From the NCBI GenBank assembly GCA_001593845.1, contig LUCF01000008.1, positions 1 to 13,879 on the forward strand: DNA of 13,879 bases, written 5' to 3'. Source of the stretch: Candidatus Bathyarchaeota archaeon B63. GTDB taxonomy: Archaea > Thermoproteota > Bathyarchaeia > Bathyarchaeales > DTEX01. The notes below the pieces were generated by a model. It was not told the origin of the DNA. It did no database searches and saw only the letters and a list, made by a program, of their open reading frames with translations. Shown here piece by piece: positions 6,898-12,481 of the stretch. The position numbers and the translations under genes are program-made. Position 1 is the first letter of the stretch, and the number at the start of each line of letters is the position of its first letter.

Positions 6898-7757
6898 CTC
6901 TTCATCATCCCCTTTACGTACTCGATTATCCTGCCTGGGACATCAACCCCGGTCGCGGAGCACAGCCCCCTAAACTCTACGGTGCTGTTAACCTCGTGGA
7001 CGAGTAGGCCTGACGGGGACTCCATGCAGTCAACCGCCAAGACCCCGCCGCCGACCGCCTCAGCCGCCCGTAGCGCCAGGCTCCTCAGCTCATCGGTCAA
7101 GCTGCATGGTTTGCTTACGCCTCCCCTCGCAACGTTCGTTCGCCAGTCATCCTTAGGCGAGTAACGGTAGGAGGCGGCTACAGCCTCTTCCCCAACCACA
7201 AGGACGCGTATGTCCCTAGGCGGCCTCTCAATATACTCTTGGAGGTAATAGATCCGGAGCAGAGCGTTACGTATCTGCTCCCTCGACTCCACAATCGCCC
7301 TAGCGGACTCCCGATCGCTGATGAGGGCTACGAGCCTGCCCCAGCTCCCCACGACGGGCTTCATTACCGCTGGGAAGCCCATATCATCGAGGGCCTTGAG
7401 GACGCCGTTCCCCGTGAATGCCATATGCGTCTTGGGGACAGGTATCCCCGCCTCACTCAGGGCTAGGGTTGTGAATATCTTGTTTCCGCATATCAGCGAG
7501 ACTTCGAATGGGTTTATTACGTGGATATCCGCCTTCTCTAGGACGGCTGCTATGTGGAGGCCCCGGAAATAGCTTACGCACCTCTCGAGTACAACTTCCC
7601 CGAAGGTTTCCTTGAGCTCCTTCAGGTCCCCGGACACATTTATGAAGATGCCCTTCGGGTCTATTATCTTCAGATCCAGCCCAGCCTTGGAGGCGGCGTG
7701 GATCAGCGCTTTCTCGTCCCATCGGATCCTGTCGCTCACAAGCCCAACCGTCATCAT
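6894..7757 (-). CDS. lysX: LysX/ArgX: LysW-aminoadipate or LysW-glutamate ligase (RimK-like ATP-grasp)
   Basis: An ATP-grasp ligase of 287 aa that joins the alpha-amino group of glutamate or alpha-aminoadipate to the C-terminal glutamate of LysW. Seen: ERCVSYFRGLHIA near 58-70, INPFEVSLICGNK with K93, VMKPVVGSWGRLVA at 131-144 (ATP-binding lysine and loop), YLQEYIERPPRDIRV near 171, WRTNVARGG at 215-223, and the metal and substrate end of the grasp (D253, E265 and N267 in HEVNSTVEFRG). From memory, the Thermus lysine-specific LysX has EVNHTMEFKN at that last site, so the EVNSTVEFRG seen here could mark glutamate or dual specificity. That is inference. The ATG at 7757 follows the lysW stop by 6 bp. 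It is the only such ligase in the window. Confidence 0.92.
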   Translation of the reverse strand: MMTVGLVSDRIRWDEKALIHAASKAGLDLKIIDPKGIFINVSGDLKELKETFGEVVLERCVSYFRGLHIAAVLEKADIHVINPFEVSLICGNKIFTTLALSEAGIPVPKTHMAFTGNGVLKALDDMGFPAVMKPVVGSWGRLVALISDRESARAIVESREQIRNALLRIYYLQEYIERPPRDIRVLVVGEEAVAASYRYSPKDDWRTNVARGGVSKPCSLTDELRSLALRAAEAVGGGVLAVDCMESPSGLLVHEVNSTVEFRGLCSATGVDVPGRIIEYVKGMMKR

Positions 7758-7763
7758 CGGTGC

Positions 7764-7931
7764 CTATTCGCCCCAGTCCTCCCCTTCGATCTCCGCCGGC
7801 TTCAGCTCAAGCTCGCCGTTCTCTTTGATGTGAACCTCATAGTCCATCCCGCAGTCTGGGCAGCTGATTATCTCCCCTGATATGACGTCTTCCGGAATCT
7901 CTAGCTCCGCATCGCATTCTGGACAGTTCAT
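7764..7931 (-). CDS. lysW: LysW amino-group carrier protein
   Basis: A 55-aa acidic zinc-ribbon protein that carries the growing lysine or ornithine precursor on its C-terminal glutamate. Seen: an N-terminal MNCPECDAELEIP, a second CxxC pair in ISCPDCGMDYEV (cysteines at residues 3, 6, 24 and 27), an acidic middle and tail, and the diagnostic C-terminal EDWGE whose last Glu is the attachment site. The start is uncertain. ATG 7931 gives the usual family length (about 54-56 aa) and lies just after the start predicted from the TATA box at 7959-7967. An in-frame ATG at 7943 would add MGFL, and has a GGGGAGG site only 2 nt upstream, which is too close. It is the first gene of the operon, 6 bp before lysX. 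Confidence 0.93.
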   Translation of the reverse strand: MNCPECDAELEIPEDVISGEIISCPDCGMDYEVHIKENGELELKPAEIEGEDWGE

Positions 7932-7958
7932 GAGGAAGCCCATTACCTCCCCTTAACG

Positions 7959-7967
7959 CTTTTATAG
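7959..7967 (-). promoter_or_regulatory. TATA box of the lysW operon
   Basis: On the minus strand the sequence reads CTATAAAAG, a strong archaeal TATA box. It would set transcription near 7935-7940, just before the ATG at 7931. A second TATA-like TTTATAAG (7983-7990, minus) could instead start a leader of about 17 nt before the ATG at 7943. Which is used decides the lysW start. Confidence 0.6.
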
Positions 7968-8015
7968 CATGTCAAATGTTTTCTTATAAATCTTTCGGAT
8001 GAGCTAAGGATCCAT

Positions 8016-8040
8016 TAATATTTAACCGAAAAAAATATTA
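8016..8040. promoter_or_regulatory. Inverted repeat, candidate Lrp/LysM operator
   Basis: TAATATTT (8016-8023) and AAATATTA (8033-8040) form a perfect 8-bp inverted repeat with a 9-nt spacer, in the 158-bp AT-rich region between the divergent lysW operon and the lysM-like gene. Lrp/AsnC dimers bind AT-rich imperfect palindromes of this general size. The right arm also doubles as a possible TATA element for the regulator gene (start near 8062). Being AT-rich, part of the symmetry could be chance. The operator role is inferred from position. Confidence 0.45.
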
Positions 8041-8101
8041 TTTCCTTAATACTATACCCTCATGAATGCAAGCGTGATCAGCAAGATGGAGAGCGGGTTC
8101 T

Positions 8102-8554
8102 TTGAGCGTGAAGATAGACTCCACTGACAGGACGATCATCAGGATGCTTCAAGATGACGCCCGAACCGCCTTCAAAAAGATAGCTGAGAAGATAGGGGTA
8201 AGCGAGGCAACGGTCTTCGTGAGGGTGAAGAAGCTACGCGAGAGAGGCGTCATAAAGAGGTTCACCGCTATCGTCTCACCTGAGCTCGTGGGGAAGTCCC
8301 TAACGGCCTTCGTCCTCATAAACACCGAGCCGAAGAAGCTCGAGAATGTTCTCTCCACCCTAAGCCGGATGGATGATGTCTACGAGGCGTATGACGTGAC
8401 GGGCACCTACTACGCGATAGTGAAGATCCGAACTCAGAATAGGGAGACCCTCGCTAGGATAATAGACCAGATAGGCATGATAGACGGCGTCACCAGAACA
8501 GAGACGGCGATAGTCCTCAGATGCGTGAAGGAGGAGACCAGAATAAAGATCTAG
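8102..8554 (+). CDS. lysM: Lrp/AsnC-family transcription regulator, LysM-like
   Basis: A 150-aa protein with the two Lrp/AsnC domains. An N-terminal helix-turn-helix (residues about 5-55) begins IDSTDRTIIRMLQDDARTAF and continues KKIAEKIGVSEATVFVRVKK. The C-terminal RAM/ligand-binding domain follows (about 65-145; TAFVLINTEP, YDVTGTYYAIVKIRT, RTETAIVL). Such regulators form dimers or octamers and sense amino acids. In Sulfolobus a homologue, LysM, sits beside the lysW operon and activates it when lysine is low. The divergent position here suggests the same job, but the symbol rests on context. The TTG at 8102 is chosen because GGAG lies 10 nt upstream; GTG 8108 is an alternative. A short out-of-frame reading frame from ATG 8062 overlaps the start. 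The AK6 gene follows 48 bp later. Confidence 0.88.
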   Translation: MSVKIDSTDRTIIRMLQDDARTAFKKIAEKIGVSEATVFVRVKKLRERGVIKRFTAIVSPELVGKSLTAFVLINTEPKKLENVLSTLSRMDDVYEAYDVTGTYYAIVKIRTQNRETLARIIDQIGMIDGVTRTETAIVLRCVKEETRIKI

Positions 8555-8602
8555 CGCATTCACCTTCGGTTATGGCGGAGGCAGCAAACGATATATCCCC
8601 TT

Positions 8603-9265
8603 ATGAGGAATGAGCAGCTGATCGATTTGAAAGGGATAAAAGCGGGAGTGGCAGAGGCGCGGAGGGGAAGCAGAAATCCGGAGGAAGATAGGATAATCAT
8701 CATAACCGGAACCCCCGGCGTTGGGAAATCATCAGTCTCCAGCCTTCTAGCATCGAAGATCGGCGCCCACGTCATCTCGGTCGGAAAGCTCGTGGAGGAA
8801 GAAGATCTTCACCTGGGATGGGACGATGAGAGGAAGACGTACATAGCGGATTTAGACGCGGTCTCGAAGAGAATAAGCCAGATAATGAGGGGCAGACGGG
8901 GAACCATAATAATCGAGGGCCACTACGCCGTTCACGTCGTCCCCCCGGAGAAGGTCAGCCTCGTCTTAGTCCTCAGGAGAGACCCGAGGGAGCTCAAGAG
9001 GATCCTCGAAAACCGCCTCTACGATGAGAGGAAGATCCGGGAGAACCTAGCCGCGGAGATCCTTGATGTCTGTCTATATGATGCTGTGAGCATCTGCGGG
9101 GTGGAGAAGGTATTGGAGGTCGATGTGACCGGGAAGTCCCCAGCTGAGGCAGTGGAAGAGATCCTCATGCTGATGAAGAGGAAGAGAAGCAGGGTGGGAA
9201 TCGTCGACTGGCTTGGGATGCTAGAGTCCGAGGGAGAACTCGACGATTACTTAGGGGACTTCTAG
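8603..9265 (+). CDS. AK6/Fap7-type adenylate kinase-like NTPase
   Basis: Member of the Fap7/hCINAP (AK6) family, P-loop kinases with adenylate kinase and ATPase activity that in eukaryotes and archaea help mature the small ribosomal subunit. Seen: P-loop TGTPGVGKSS at residues 35-44, ISVGKLVEE, a DLDAVSKRI segment, GTIIIEGHYAVHVVPPE (about 100-116), LVLRRDPRELKRIL, and the family-typical ENLAAEILDVCLYDA near 145-159. The reading frame from ATG 8603 gives 220 aa with about 30 residues before the first beta strand, which most family members lack. No ribosome site precedes that ATG, and a TATA-like GATATATC (8589-8596 region) would start transcription downstream of it. TTG 8627 or GTG 8648 are possible true starts. 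The C-terminus (after about 195) is acidic and also longer than usual. Confidence 0.85.
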   Translation: MRNEQLIDLKGIKAGVAEARRGSRNPEEDRIIIITGTPGVGKSSVSSLLASKIGAHVISVGKLVEEEDLHLGWDDERKTYIADLDAVSKRISQIMRGRRGTIIIEGHYAVHVVPPEKVSLVLVLRRDPRELKRILENRLYDERKIRENLAAEILDVCLYDAVSICGVEKVLEVDVTGKSPAEAVEEILMLMKRKRSRVGIVDWLGMLESEGELDDYLGDF

Positions 9266-9266
9266 T

Positions 9267-9605
9267 TCACCTCAATTCCCTGATGATCTCCGCTCTGGTT
9301 ATGAGTATTATCCCCCTGCGGTTTGCATATGCCTTCGCATGCTCGCTGAACTTCTCGGCTACGAGTATAGGATTCGAGAAGGCCCCGTCCTGGGATGCCT
9401 TATCAAGGTTTATAACGACGTTGACCCCCACCGTCCGGTTCCAATCCTTAATTAAGACCGGATGAGTCCTATTCTGCTTCGTCACGGTGAAGTCTATCCT
9501 TGGATTTCTCGAAGCCGACTCCTCGATCCTCGGCTTCTCAATCCTATATCCCCTCCGCGTGAAGTACTCGAGAGCCAGCTCCGTGAGCGGAGGACGCAAC
9601 ATCAT
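9267..9605 (-). CDS. Small PD-(D/E)XK nuclease-like protein
   Basis: A 112-aa protein resembling the archaeal Holliday-junction-resolvase/Mrr-like restriction-endonuclease fold. Seen: an N-terminal helix (TELALEYFTRRGYRI), D38 in PRIDFTVTK, then PVLIKDWNRTVGVNVV with K53, and a C-terminal FSEHAKAYANRRGIILITRA typical of small nuclease-like domains. At the position where the ExK motif would carry an acidic or Gln residue there is Leu51 (LIK), so catalysis may be lost or use another residue. The fold assignment is by pattern and not certain. Two tandem ATGs (9605 and 9602) follow GGGGAG. It ends one base after the opposing AK6 gene and lies 94 bp downstream of the enolase-superfamily gene. No methylase or other restriction partner is nearby. 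Confidence 0.68.
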   Translation of the reverse strand: MMLRPPLTELALEYFTRRGYRIEKPRIEESASRNPRIDFTVTKQNRTHPVLIKDWNRTVGVNVVINLDKASQDGAFSNPILVAEKFSEHAKAYANRRGIILITRAEIIRELR

Positions 9606-9632
9606 TCTCCCCGCGAAAGAGATATGCAGACG

Positions 9633-9644
9633 GGCAAAAAAGCC
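9633..9644 (-). terminator. T-tract, possible terminator after the enolase-superfamily gene
   Basis: On the minus strand GGC, six T and GCC lie about 60 nt past the stop of the enolase-superfamily gene and about 30 nt before the nuclease-like gene. Archaeal termination commonly uses a T-rich stretch. The tract is short and there is no strong stem. Confidence 0.3.
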
Positions 9645-9699
9645 TTTTCATTGAGAGCGCTGCTCATCCATTTTGGGACTATCCACGGCGAATCATGGA

Positions 9700-10899
9700 T
9701 TACTCGAAGTATCCCTCGCCTTCTGGCAGGCATCTCCTCGCAACCTTCTCGTTTAGTTCTATGCCTAACCCGGGGCTGTCTGGAACCTTGACGAAGCCCT
9801 CCTTGATCATCGGCTTCTCCACACCCTCGATTAGGTCCTCCCACCGGGGAATATCGGCTGAGTGGAACTCGAAGGCGATGAAGTTCTGAGGCATCGCGGC
9901 TCCGACGTGAACATTCGCCATGAAGGCTATGGGAAGCCCGGTGTTGTGGGGGGCGATGAGTAGCCCGTATAGGTCAGCCAGCTCCGCTATCCACTTCGCC
10001 TCAGCTAACCCTCCGACGTCGCATATGTCCGGTGCGACGATGTCCACCGCGTGCTGCTCGATGAGGTCCCTGAATCCATGTCTGAGGTATATCTGCTCAC
10101 CGGTGAGGATCGGCGTCGATGTGGATGAGGTCAAAAGCCTATAGTCCTTGGGATCTGTGTACGGCGTATAGTCTCCGGTGAGAAGATCCTCAGCCCAGAC
10201 CAGGTTAAACGGCTCCAGAGCCCTAGCGAGCCTTATCGCCGCGGGGAGGATCTGACCCGGCCCGCAGTCGACCGCCAAGCCCACCTTGTCGCCTAGGACC
10301 TCCTTTATGGCCTCGACGCATGCGACCTCAGCCTTCAATCCCCTCTCTGTAACATGGCCCCTAGTGGGGTATGTGGCCTCAGCCTCGTAGGAGCCGCCGG
10401 GCACACTTAATAGCTGACCGCCGTGGAAGCCTATGTCGAATTTGAGGATCGTGAAGCCCTCAGGCGAGTTCATCCTCATCCGAGCCTTCTCAGCGTACGC
10501 CTCGGGGCTGTATGCCGAGGAGGGATCTTCGGGGTCAAGGCGAACTCCGACGCCGCAGTCGCAGTAGACTCGGACCCTCTCACGGATCTTTCCCCCTAAG
10601 AGCTTATGGACCGGTAGTCCCGCGGCCTTCCCGGCTATGTCCCAGAGGGCCATCTCGATTGAGCTGACAGGTGAGCCGAAGGGCTTGAAGGCCCCCCTGA
10701 ACCTGATCTTCTTCATGACCCTCGCGACATCCGTGGGGTCCTCGCCGATTATAAGCCGCTTCAGGGACATAACATGCTGTTTCGGGCAGTGAGCCTCCCC
10801 GTACCCATAGATATCCTCATCAGTCTCGACCCTGATGACCGTGGACCCGCCCAGCGTTATAGCCTTAAGATCGGTTATCCTCAAATACTCCAGCCTCAC
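9700..10899 (-). CDS. Enolase-superfamily enzyme, mandelate racemase/muconate lactonizing type (probable sugar-acid dehydratase)
   Basis: A 399-aa protein with both domains of the mandelate racemase group: an N-terminal capping domain (residues 1-130, ending SIEMALWDIAGKAAGLPVHK and LLGGK) and a (beta/alpha)7-beta barrel. Active-site residues are visible: K153 and D155 in LKFDIG, magnesium ligands D211 (AVDCGPGQ), E237 (WAEDLL) and E268 (TGEQIY), D291/D294 in APDICDVGG, and the general-acid H318 in APHNTG. The intact set points to an active enzyme, most often acid-sugar dehydration (gluconate, galactonate and similar) in this subgroup; the substrate is not readable. The GTG at 10899 sits about 12 nt after the start predicted from the TATA box at 10933-10940, so it has its own promoter. 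No sugar-acid kinase or aldolase is nearby. Confidence 0.87.
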   Translation of the reverse strand: MRLEYLRITDLKAITLGGSTVIRVETDEDIYGYGEAHCPKQHVMSLKRLIIGEDPTDVARVMKKIRFRGAFKPFGSPVSSIEMALWDIAGKAAGLPVHKLLGGKIRERVRVYCDCGVGVRLDPEDPSSAYSPEAYAEKARMRMNSPEGFTILKFDIGFHGGQLLSVPGGSYEAEATYPTRGHVTERGLKAEVACVEAIKEVLGDKVGLAVDCGPGQILPAAIRLARALEPFNLVWAEDLLTGDYTPYTDPKDYRLLTSSTSTPILTGEQIYLRHGFRDLIEQHAVDIVAPDICDVGGLAEAKWIAELADLYGLLIAPHNTGLPIAFMANVHVGAAMPQNFIAFEFHSADIPRWEDLIEGVEKPMIKEGFVKVPDSPGLGIELNEKVARRCLPEGEGYFE

Positions 10900-10932
10900 T
10901 TGACCAGTTTTACTAATCTATCGAGGGCCAAA

Positions 10933-10940
10933 GTATAAAT
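10933..10940 (-). promoter_or_regulatory. TATA box for the enolase-superfamily gene
   Basis: ATTTATAC on the minus strand, in the 67-bp spacer after homoserine dehydrogenase. It predicts initiation near 10911 and a leader of about 12 nt before GTG 10899, separating this gene from the upstream amino-acid block. Confidence 0.5.
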
Positions 10941-10966
10941 CCTTTACATTGCATCTGAAGAGAGGC

Positions 10967-11971
10967 TTATCCCTTCTTCTTCGCCTCGGATTTTAGGACT
11001 GTCAGGACGTCATTCAGGACGGCCGAGACGGTCTCTCTGCCGGCTCCATAACCTACGAGCGTGATCTCCCCCGCCAGATCCGCCTCTATATGCACGGCGT
11101 TCAGCGTCCCATGAACGCATAATGGATGATTTATCGGGACGAGCTTCGGAGCGACCTCTATCCGCCTATCGATCGTGCCCACGAGCTTTATGGCGAAGTT
11201 CGATCTCTTCGCAAGGCTCACCGCCTCCTGGGTCACCCTCCTTATCCCCGTCCTCTCAACATCCTCAAACCTCACATCCCTATTCATCAAGGCATTGGCG
11301 AGTATAACAACCTTGCAGGCAGCGTCTATCCCGTCAACATCGTAGGATGGATCCCGCTCCGTGATCCCCCGCTCCTGAGCCTCCTTCAGGGCAATCTCGA
11401 AGCTCGTTCCCTCAAAATGCATCCTTGAGAGGATATAATTCGTCGTCCCATTCAGTATACCAGAGATCCTGAGGATCTCATCCCCCTGAAGGGACTCCCT
11501 GACGAGGGAGAATATGGGGATCGCCCCGGCAACGGTTCCCTCAAAGAGGAGTTGACAGCCCCCCTCCTCAGCTAGGCTCTTAAGCTCATGAAAGGCGACG
11601 ACTAGGGGGCCCTTATTCGAGGTTACGACGTGGATTCCCCTCCTGAGAGCCCTCCTCATGAAGGTGAGGCCGGGCTCACCATCCACAACGTTGGTCGGCG
11701 TAGCCTCAACCATCAAGTCCACGCCTTCCATCTCTATTAGATCCTCCGCTGAGCCGCCCCTACAGTAACCAGAGGGATACTGGGAGAGCTCATCCACCCC
11801 GATGAGCCTCTTCAGATCAAGCCCCTCGCTGTCGTAGACGTATCCGCGGCTGTCTGAGACGCCGACAACCCTGAAGTCCTCATCAAGCCGCCTTATCCTC
11901 TCAGCCTTCCTGAGGAACGCCTCTATGACTCCCCTGCCTATGAATCCGAAGCCTATGACGATTATGTTCAT
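10967..11971 (-). CDS. hom: Homoserine dehydrogenase (no ACT domain)
   Basis: NAD(P)-dependent homoserine dehydrogenase (EC 1.1.1.3), which reduces aspartate semialdehyde to homoserine for threonine, isoleucine and methionine. The 334-aa protein has a Rossmann motif GFGFIGRG at 7-14, EATPTNVVDGEP near 89-100, SNKGP with K120, EGTVAGAIPI at 144-153, the substrate-domain ISGILNGTTNYIL near 169-181, and DPSYDVDGIDAACK with K220, which carries the catalytic Asp/Lys pair. It stops after the catalytic domain: the C-terminal ACT domain of many bacterial enzymes (about 430 aa) is absent. The gene upstream encodes a free-standing ACT protein, 21 bp before this ATG, which may provide the missing control. 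The ATG at 11971 is clear and the gene is intact. Confidence 0.95.
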   Translation of the reverse strand: MNIIVIGFGFIGRGVIEAFLRKAERIRRLDEDFRVVGVSDSRGYVYDSEGLDLKRLIGVDELSQYPSGYCRGGSAEDLIEMEGVDLMVEATPTNVVDGEPGLTFMRRALRRGIHVVTSNKGPLVVAFHELKSLAEEGGCQLLFEGTVAGAIPIFSLVRESLQGDEILRISGILNGTTNYILSRMHFEGTSFEIALKEAQERGITERDPSYDVDGIDAACKVVILANALMNRDVRFEDVERTGIRRVTQEAVSLAKRSNFAIKLVGTIDRRIEVAPKLVPINHPLCVHGTLNAVHIEADLAGEITLVGYGAGRETVSAVLNDVLTVLKSEAKKKG

Positions 11972-11992
11972 TCCGCAGCCTCCAATCCCGGC

Positions 11993-12472
11993 TTATATGG
12001 GTGAGAGTAGAAGAGCCCCCTCCTCCTCCGCGATCCTCTTAAAGGCGTCTAAGGCCTCCTCAACAGACGCCGTCGGAACCTCCAGTTCCACCCTCAGGCA
12101 CGCATCATCTGAGGCTGGATTTGACACCTCAAAGCCTACGATCCTGATATTCTCTACCCCAGCGTTCGCCAGCCGCTTCAGGTCCATCTTGCCGATGAGG
12201 ATCACGGTTAAGCGGCTCGTGTCGATTATCTCCTCAGCTCGGATTATCCCGATTCCCATCCTCCTCAGCTCATCCACTGTTCTCCTCAGATTCAAGGCGG
12301 ATGGAAAATCGACTACGAGGCTAACTGGGACGAGCCCAGCCGACGGCTCCTCACGCTCATGGATTATGGAGACTATGTTACCCCCGTTCTTCGCTATGGG
12401 CTCAAGAGCCCTAATGAGCTGACCAGGCCTATCAGCCAAGGCGATTGTCAAGTCGAACTTCACAGTCATCAC
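11993..12472 (-). CDS. Free-standing ACT-domain protein, probable amino-acid sensor
   Basis: A 159-aa protein with an N-terminal ACT domain (residues about 5-78). It opens DLTIALADRPGQLIRALEPI, followed by AKNGGNIVSIIHERE, the usual ligand-binding loop and first helix. The second half (about 85-159) has another beta-alpha pattern, ending in LRVELEVP, SVEEALDAFKRIAEEEGALL, and may be a second, weaker ACT-like unit. There is no enzyme domain. It lies between ilvD (9 bp upstream) and hom (21 bp downstream), so it probably binds threonine, isoleucine or a related amino acid and controls homoserine dehydrogenase in trans; this is inference from context. GTG 12472 is the outermost start; ATG 12469, the next codon, is equally possible. 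Confidence 0.85.
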   Translation of the reverse strand: MMTVKFDLTIALADRPGQLIRALEPIAKNGGNIVSIIHEREEPSAGLVPVSLVVDFPSALNLRRTVDELRRMGIGIIRAEEIIDTSRLTVILIGKMDLKRLANAGVENIRIVGFEVSNPASDDACLRVELEVPTASVEEALDAFKRIAEEEGALLLSPI

Positions 12473-12481
12473 CTCGAAGGC

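Noticed and set aside
7944..8101. Possible riboswitch (lysine type) ahead of lysW or the regulator
   Set aside because: The spacer is AT-rich and too short for a lysine riboswitch, and predicted leaders are only a few to about 40 nt.
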